The position numbers and the translations under genes are program-made. The notes under the pieces are model-generated. The model worked only from the letters and a program-made list of their open reading frames with translations. It was not told where the DNA came from and searched no databases. Positions 43,621-48,861 of a stretch of DNA of 48,861 nucleotides are shown here, one piece after another. How positions within the stretch are numbered: position 1 is the first letter of the stretch; each line of letters starts with the position of its first letter. Source of the DNA: Maribacter sp. (GTDB lineage: Bacteria > Bacteroidota > Bacteroidia > Flavobacteriales > Flavobacteriaceae); NCBI GenBank assembly GCA_020629285.1, contig JAHDDP010000025.1:1-48861 (forward strand), written 5' to 3'.

Positions 43621-44496
43621 ATGTCTACAGTTTTAAAAGAAAATGTTGCTCCACCAAAAGGTAAACCGAAATGGCTAAGGGTAAAACTACCTACAGGTAA
43701 GAAATACACCCAGCTTAGAGGTTTGGTAGATAAGTATGACCTGCATACTATTTGCACCAGCGGAAGTTGCCCAAATATGGGAGAATGCTGGGGAGAAGGT
43801 ACAGCAACTTTTATGATATTAGGTAATGTATGCACTAGATCATGTGGTTTTTGTGGCGTTAAAACCGGAAGACCAGAGAACGTTGACTGGGCAGAACCTG
43901 AAAAAGTAGCTAGGTCCATAAAAATTATGGGTATTAAGCATGCTGTCATTACTTCTGTAGATAGAGATGACCTTAAAGATATGGGGTCTATCATTTGGGC
44001 AGAAACCGTAAAGGCCATACGCAGAATGAACCCAACTACCACTCTAGAGACTTTAATTCCCGATTTTCAAGGTATAGAAAAGCATTTAGATAGAATTGTA
44101 GCTGTTTCTCCTGAAGTTGTTTCTCACAACATGGAAACTGTTAAAAGACTAACTAGAGAGGTGCGTATACAAGCAAAATACGAACGTAGCCTAGAAGCCT
44201 TGAACTACTTGAAAAAACAAGGTATCAACAGAACCAAATCTGGTATTATGCTAGGTCTTGGTGAACATGAAGATGAAGTAATTACCACATTGGCAGATTT
44301 GCGAAATGCAGATGTTGATGTTGTAACTATAGGTCAGTACTTACAGCCATCTAAAAAACATCTTCCTGTTAAAGAGTTTATTACGCCTGAGCAGTTTAAG
44401 AAATATGAAGATATAGGTCTTGAAATGGGTTTTAGACATGTTGAAAGTGGTGCCTTGGTGAGATCTTCTTACAAAGCACACAAGCATATTTTATAA
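43621..44496 (+). CDS. lipA: Lipoyl synthase
   Basis: Radical-SAM enzyme that inserts two sulfurs into octanoyl groups on lipoyl domains. The 291-residue product has the auxiliary cluster Cys in [12 protein letters not shown] (C45, C50, C56), the radical-SAM CxxxCxxC in CTRSCGFC (C71, C75, C78), TSVDRDDL, and the C-terminal RSSYKA. Length typical. Starts at ATG with its own -7 box. Confidence 0.97.
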   Translation: MSTVLKENVAPPKGKPKWLRVKLPTGKKYTQLRGLVDKYDLHTICTSGSCPNMGECWGEGTATFMILGNVCTRSCGFCGVKTGRPENVDWAEPEKVARSIKIMGIKHAVITSVDRDDLKDMGSIIWAETVKAIRRMNPTTTLETLIPDFQGIEKHLDRIVAVSPEVVSHNMETVKRLTREVRIQAKYERSLEALNYLKKQGINRTKSGIMLGLGEHEDEVITTLADLRNADVDVVTIGQYLQPSKKHLPVKEFITPEQFKKYEDIGLEMGFRHVESGALVRSSYKAHKHIL

Positions 44497-44596
44497 AAAT
44501 TCAAGAACATACTTCTTGCTACTACGCTAACATAATTGGATGGTTCTAATTTAATTGGAATTATCCGTATTAACTGAACACATTCATCAGCAACCA

Positions 44597-45607
44597 ATGC
44601 AAAAACTAAACATAGGCATTAATGGTTTTGGAAGAATAGGCAGAACCCTATTTCGACTTATGCAAGCACATGAAAATTTAAATGTGGTTGCCATTAATGA
44701 CTTGGCAGATACCCGTACTCTTTCGCATCTATTAAAATATGATAGTATTCACGGTACTTCTCCGCTTAACATCTCTCATGACGATAAGCACATTATCGTA
44801 AATGATAAAGCCATAGCACTATTTAACAAATCTCATCCGTCTAAAATAAATTGGTCTTCTTCTGCAGTTGATTTAGTTGTTGAATGTACTGGTAAATTCA
44901 AGGACAGGGAAGCCTTATCTTTCCATCTTAAAAATGGTGCCAAAAAAGTCATTTTGTCCGTGCCGCCTACTGAAGATGATATTAAAATGATTGTCTTTGG
45001 CATTAATGAAAATACCTTGACCACATCTGACGATATTATATCTAATGCATCATGTACTACGAACAATGCTGCACCCATGATAAAAATAGTCAATGACCTA
45101 TGTGGTATTGAGCAGGCATATATTACAACCATACATTCTTATACTACAGATCAAAGTTTGCATGACCAACCGCATAGAGACTTAAGAAGAGCAAGGGCAG
45201 CATCACAATCTATAGTACCTACTACAACCGGAGCGGCAAAAGCATTGACCAAAATATTTCCTGAGCTAGCAGATACTATTGGTGGTTGTGGCATTAGAGT
45301 TCCTGTACCAAATGGCTCATTAACAGACATTACGCTTAATGTAAAAAGAGAAACAAGTATTGAAGAAATTAACTCTACTTTTGAAAAAGCGTCTAAAAAC
45401 CAGTTTAAAAATATAGTACATTATACTAACGACCCAATAGTTTCCATTGATATAAACAATAGTTGTTATTCTTGTACGTTTGATTCTTTGATGACCTCTG
45501 TAATAGGAAAAATGGTTAAAATTATTGGCTGGTACGATAACGAAACCGGTTATAGCAGTAGAATCATTGATTTGATTAATTTTATAAGTACTAAAAATTA
45601 TATTTGA
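44597..45607 (+). CDS. gap: Glyceraldehyde-3-phosphate dehydrogenase
   Basis: Oxidises glyceraldehyde 3-phosphate with NAD and phosphate in glycolysis, or the reverse in gluconeogenesis. The 336-residue product has INGFGRIGRTLFRLM, NDLAD at the nucleotide-specifying position, the catalytic C153 in SNASCTTNNAAP, HSYTTDQ, RRARAASQSIVPTTTGAA and WYDNETGYSSR. CTTNNAAP replaces the usual CTTNCLAP. The longer frame starts at TTG 44555; ATG 44597 matches the family start. The stop overlaps the TTG of the next gene. Confidence 0.95.
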   Translation: MQKLNIGINGFGRIGRTLFRLMQAHENLNVVAINDLADTRTLSHLLKYDSIHGTSPLNISHDDKHIIVNDKAIALFNKSHPSKINWSSSAVDLVVECTGKFKDREALSFHLKNGAKKVILSVPPTEDDIKMIVFGINENTLTTSDDIISNASCTTNNAAPMIKIVNDLCGIEQAYITTIHSYTTDQSLHDQPHRDLRRARAASQSIVPTTTGAAKALTKIFPELADTIGGCGIRVPVPNGSLTDITLNVKRETSIEEINSTFEKASKNQFKNIVHYTNDPIVSIDINNSCYSCTFDSLMTSVIGKMVKIIGWYDNETGYSSRIIDLINFISTKNYI

Positions 45608-47823
45608 AGATTTTATTTTTAAATAAAGCACTGAAAATCTTACTAGTCCCCATTGTAATTTTGGCGACTACCACTACCCTATACTCACAAAACCCGACAC
45701 CAAAAAAAGACATACAACCTTATTTTGATCAAGCAAGAAAATTTAAAAATCAAGATAAAATTGACCTTGCTTTAGAAACACTGAATACAGCGGCAAACGA
45801 AGCCGAAAAAAGCGAAGATGTGAAAGGTCTTATCGATAGCCTTCACGAACTAGCATTATTGTATTTAAAAATAGATAAAGAAGGGGACACCGAATTTTAT
45901 TGGGATCGCGCAAGTGTTCTGTTGAAAGACATTGAATACCCTTACGGCGACGGTATGCATAAATATATAGAGGCTATTCTTTTACATAGAAGTAATAGAA
46001 ACTTTCAAGCGCTGTTTATGCTTAACGAAGCTAAACAGCTAAATAACGACCGTAATTTTTACAATAATTTATTATTGACAGAAGCAAAAGTATATCTCAG
46101 TTTAGAGAAATATGATAGTGCTACAAAAAACTTGAATTCACTTATTGTAAATACCGATCAATACGAAAAAGAATATCTTACTACGCAAGCCTATTTAACA
46201 CTTGCTGAATTAAATTTAAAAAACGATAATTTATCAGAAGCTGCCAAAAATGGTGAAAATGTGTTGGCTCTAGCTCTTGACAATGGATTTTTAGAAGACA
46301 TTAAAAAATCAAACACCTTACTATCATCTGTTTACGAGAAACTTGGTCTTTATCAGAAATCACTAGTAAATACTCAAAATCTGGTGAAATTAAAAGATTC
46401 CATATTTAATATCGATAAAAATATTATTGAAGCTAAAACAGCTGATAAAATAAGGGATGATTACAAAACGGAAGAGATTGCACGCCAAGAAAAGAAAATA
46501 GAAGAACTTACAGAATCTCAAAACAGATCTGAACTTACGGCGATTTTAACCTCTGCATTTTTAATTATTATTTCATTACTAGCAGTTACATTATATAGAA
46601 ATAACCAGATAAAATTAAAAACCAACGATCTTTTACAAACCAAGAACAAAGAGCTGCAAATTGCTCGTGATGGTGCCGTACAGGCAATGGAAGCAAAAAC
46701 AAACTTTCTATCTACCGTAAGTCATGAACTTAGAACTCCGCTATATGCGGTTACTGGGCTTACCCATCTACTGCTAGAGGAAAACCCTGAAGAGCACCAG
46801 AAAGAACACTTAAAGGCATTAAAATTCTCTGGTGATTATCTTCTTAATTTCATTAATGACATTTTACACATCAACAAAATTGATGCGAATAAATTAGAAC
46901 CCCTGAACATGGAGTTCAACCTTAACAAGGTTATTAACGAGGTTATCAATTCTCTTGGTCAAAGTGCCAAAACCAATAAAACCAACCTGATTTTAGAATA
47001 CGATTCAAATATACCAAATAGCTTATTGAGCGATCCATTGAAACTCTCCCAAATTTTCATGAATTTAATTGGTAATTCTATCAAGTTCACCAAAGGAGGC
47101 GAGGTAAAGGTCATTGTAAAATTATTGAACAAAGTTGAAGATGATATCACCATCTATTTTGAAGTTAAAGATAATGGTATAGGCATCTCAAAAGAGAAGC
47201 AAAAAAGTATTTTTGAAGGTTTTGAACAAGGCTCTATTCAAATTAACAGAGAGTATGGTGGTACCGGTCTAGGTCTTACTATTGTTAAAAGTTTATTGAG
47301 CTTATTTGAAAGTAAAATTGAGCTTGAGAGTGAATTGGGCGAGGGAAGCTCTTTCTTCTTTGAAGTTAAAATGAAGAGTCTTGAAAGTGAATCAGAAGAT
47401 GTATCATTTGAGATTACGCCTAAAGATTATGACTTTAAAGGGTTACACTTATTAATTGTTGAAGACAATAAAATTAACCAAGTCATCACCAAAAAAATGC
47501 TTTCTAAACGAGATATGACCAGTGATATAGCCAATAATGGTCATGAGGCCGTAACAGCCGCTCAAGAAAATGTTTACGATGCCATACTAATGGATATTCA
47601 TATGCCAGGTATTAGTGGTGAGGAAGCTACTATACAAATTAGAAAGTTCAATCAAGACACACCTATAATTGCATTAACGGCTATCTCATTAGACGATAGC
47701 TTAGAAAGTTTTTATGCCGCGGGTTGTGATGATGTGGTTACCAAACCATTTAAACCAGATGTTTTTTACCAAAAGATAGGTGAGAATATTTTCGATAAAA
47801 GAGCTAAGAAATCGTTGTCATAA
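45604..47823 (+). CDS. TPR-containing hybrid histidine kinase with receiver
   Basis: Sensor protein of 739 residues. A signal peptide (FLNKALKILLVPIVILATTTT) precedes a periplasmic TPR-like region (about 35-290), one membrane helix (about 317-337, ILTSAFLIIISLLAVTLYR), a short coiled coil, the HisKA domain with H374 in FLSTVSHELRTPLYAVTG, the HATPase domain (NLIGNSIKFTKGG, DNGIGISKEK, GTGLGLTIVKSLL), and a C-terminal receiver with D664 in ILMDIHMPG and Lys in VTKPF. No output domain, so phosphate probably passes on to another protein. It begins at TTG in a 4-base overlap (TTGA) with the gap stop. It overlaps lpxK by 20 bases at its 3' end. Confidence 0.92.
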   Translation: MKILFLNKALKILLVPIVILATTTTLYSQNPTPKKDIQPYFDQARKFKNQDKIDLALETLNTAANEAEKSEDVKGLIDSLHELALLYLKIDKEGDTEFYWDRASVLLKDIEYPYGDGMHKYIEAILLHRSNRNFQALFMLNEAKQLNNDRNFYNNLLLTEAKVYLSLEKYDSATKNLNSLIVNTDQYEKEYLTTQAYLTLAELNLKNDNLSEAAKNGENVLALALDNGFLEDIKKSNTLLSSVYEKLGLYQKSLVNTQNLVKLKDSIFNIDKNIIEAKTADKIRDDYKTEEIARQEKKIEELTESQNRSELTAILTSAFLIIISLLAVTLYRNNQIKLKTNDLLQTKNKELQIARDGAVQAMEAKTNFLSTVSHELRTPLYAVTGLTHLLLEENPEEHQKEHLKALKFSGDYLLNFINDILHINKIDANKLEPLNMEFNLNKVINEVINSLGQSAKTNKTNLILEYDSNIPNSLLSDPLKLSQIFMNLIGNSIKFTKGGEVKVIVKLLNKVEDDITIYFEVKDNGIGISKEKQKSIFEGFEQGSIQINREYGGTGLGLTIVKSLLSLFESKIELESELGEGSSFFFEVKMKSLESESEDVSFEITPKDYDFKGLHLLIVEDNKINQVITKKMLSKRDMTSDIANNGHEAVTAAQENVYDAILMDIHMPGISGEEATIQIRKFNQDTPIIALTAISLDDSLESFYAAGCDDVVTKPFKPDVFYQKIGENIFDKRAKKSLS

Positions 47824-48805
47824 ATTTTAACAATTCATTCTTCATGAGTTCGCCTGTATTATCAAAAAACTCATGTTTTACTTCTATATAACTTAAGTTC
47901 GTTAGCTTAGTTTCTAAACGCACGAAATCCTTCTCTGTAGTAAGTATACATTCTTTTTCTTTTAAAATATCGATTTCTTGATCTGTAAAGAAATGGTGGT
48001 CTTTGTATTTTAAATGCTCAAACGTAATTCCTTCCGAATTTAAAAACTTTACTAACGGAGCAGGATTGGCAATACCGGTTACCAAAGTCACATTTTTTTC
48101 TTTCAGCGTATCTAAAGTCAAGATATCACCCTTTAGTTCTTTATTATAAGATAAATAGCTGAACAATACTTTTTGATGGGGTTTAGGATGTATACTTTCC
48201 CTAATCTTGTTTTTTTCTGATGGCGACAAGTTAGCAGGGCATTTAGTTACTACAATTACATCTGCCCTACCCGCCTCTCTTTTAGAGTCTCTTAAATCTC
48301 CCGTTGGCAGGTACCAATCTTTTGTATATAAATTATCATAGGAAGTCAACAAAATTGAAAACCCGGCTTTTACTTTTCTATGTTGAAAAGCATCATCGAG
48401 CAATATAACATCTGGACCAATCAATTTCTTCAGCTGACTAATTCCGTTTCTTCTATCCGCATCAACGGCAACAGTAATTTTAGGGAATTTGGTTTTTATC
48501 TGAAATGGTTCATCACCCAATTCTTCTACAGAGGTTTGCTCATTAGAGAGCAAAAATCCTTCTGACTTCCTTTTATAGCCTCTACTTAAAATAGCTACAC
48601 TATAATTATCAGAAAGCTCCCGTATCAATAGTTCGATCATTGGCGTCTTACCTGTACCACCTACACTTAGGTTACCTACACAAATAGTTTTAACGGCAAA
48701 TGATCGAGAAGAGAAAATACCCATATCATACAAGCGATTTCTAAGAAAGACAATCAGTCCGTAAATTAATGAAATAGGAAAAAGAAGTTTTCGTAACACC
48801 TGCAT
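47804..48805 (-). CDS. lpxK: Tetraacyldisaccharide 4'-kinase
   Basis: Phosphorylates the 4' position of the lipid A disaccharide at the inner membrane. The 333-residue product has the N-terminal amphipathic/membrane helix (LRKLLFPISLIYGLIVFLRN), the Walker A VGNLSVGGTGKTPMIE, SRGYKRKS, VDADRRNG, ILLDDAFQHR and ILTTEKDFVRL. Length normal. The 3' end overlaps the hybrid kinase by 20 bases (convergent), so the two stops lie inside each other's coding sequence. Confidence 0.95.
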   Translation of the reverse strand: MQVLRKLLFPISLIYGLIVFLRNRLYDMGIFSSRSFAVKTICVGNLSVGGTGKTPMIELLIRELSDNYSVAILSRGYKRKSEGFLLSNEQTSVEELGDEPFQIKTKFPKITVAVDADRRNGISQLKKLIGPDVILLDDAFQHRKVKAGFSILLTSYDNLYTKDWYLPTGDLRDSKREAGRADVIVVTKCPANLSPSEKNKIRESIHPKPHQKVLFSYLSYNKELKGDILTLDTLKEKNVTLVTGIANPAPLVKFLNSEGITFEHLKYKDHHFFTDQEIDILKEKECILTTEKDFVRLETKLTNLSYIEVKHEFFDNTGELMKNELLKFMTTIS

Positions 48806-48827
48806 TAGAACGAAATTATAATAATTT

Positions 48828-48861
48828 ATCTTTGAATATCTTATTTTCTTATAAAATGACC
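48828..48861 (+). promoter_or_regulatory. -7 box and probable start of the next gene
   Basis: TATCTTTG at 48828-48835 is an exact TAnnTTTG match, and ATG at 48856 begins a frame (ATG ACC) cut by the window edge. TTA near N19 upstream is close to the -33. The product cannot be told from two codons. Divergent from lpxK. Confidence 0.4.

Overview
The window is a piece of a Flavobacteriaceae-type (Bacteroidota) chromosome. This is judged from low GC content, intergenic TAnnTTTG -7 promoter boxes, near absence of Shine-Dalgarno sites, lipoproteins with acidic residues after the lipidated Cys, and the gene orders rsfS-ftsH-LUD-cdsA-psd and pyrE-SRPBCC/birA. The proteins look most like those of marine genera such as Maribacter or Zobellia, but that is a memory-based impression and the genus is not proven. 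No rRNA, tRNA, CRISPR array, insertion sequence, prophage or obvious island was seen.

Layout. (1) 1-5.4 kb: tryptophan operon trpG-D-C-F-B-A plus a small membrane protein gene. Two copies of a GC-rich palindromic repeat sit at the starts of trpG and trpD. (2) 5.4-10.1 kb: secreted M20 peptidase, a secreted unknown, and a lipoprotein built of six ~110-residue repeats. (3) 10.1-18.4 kb: PEP carboxylase, a uracil-DNA-glycosylase-like protein, the 42-residue ribosomal protein Thx, a small lipoprotein, yaaA, an rluD-type synthase behind a PASTA protein, then ddl-coaD. (4) 18.4-22.7 kb: two paralogous multi-PAS histidine kinases and a stand-alone receiver. (5) 22.7-26.9 kb: M14 carboxypeptidase, NUDIX hydrolase, pyrE, SRPBCC protein, birA. 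(6) 26.9-31.7 kb: rsfS-ftsH-LUD-cdsA-psd-acyl-CoA-binding protein, a ribosome/membrane-quality/phospholipid operon. (7) 31.9-38.8 kb: creatininase-like protein, a 55-residue Lmo0937-type membrane protein, dienelactone-hydrolase-like protein, valS, DUF1573 protein, and a two-lobed aspartic-protease-like protein with a PDZ domain. (8) 38.9-48.9 kb: aminotransferase-murB, ECF sigma/anti-sigma pair, small Cys-rich membrane protein, second ECF sigma factor, lipA, gap, TPR hybrid sensor kinase, lpxK, and the probable start of a further gene.

Most genes are core metabolism, envelope and translation functions. Parts that are less ordinary are the repeat translated into TrpG, the three-times-duplicated Cys-patterned surface lipoprotein with a phased box cluster upstream, the duplicated kinase module, an acyl-CoA-binding protein in a phospholipid operon, and a sensor kinase whose start overlaps the gap stop codon. 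I did not find a convincing entirely new system. Several genes have likely starts downstream of the longest open frame (trpD, the repeat lipoprotein, the PASTA protein, coaD, the first kinase, NUDIX, cdsA, the acyl-CoA-binding protein, the creatininase, the aminotransferase, gap), and those corrected starts are used here. Two short genes (thx and the Lmo0937-type protein) are easily missed. All function calls rest on reading motifs by eye; no database search was run.
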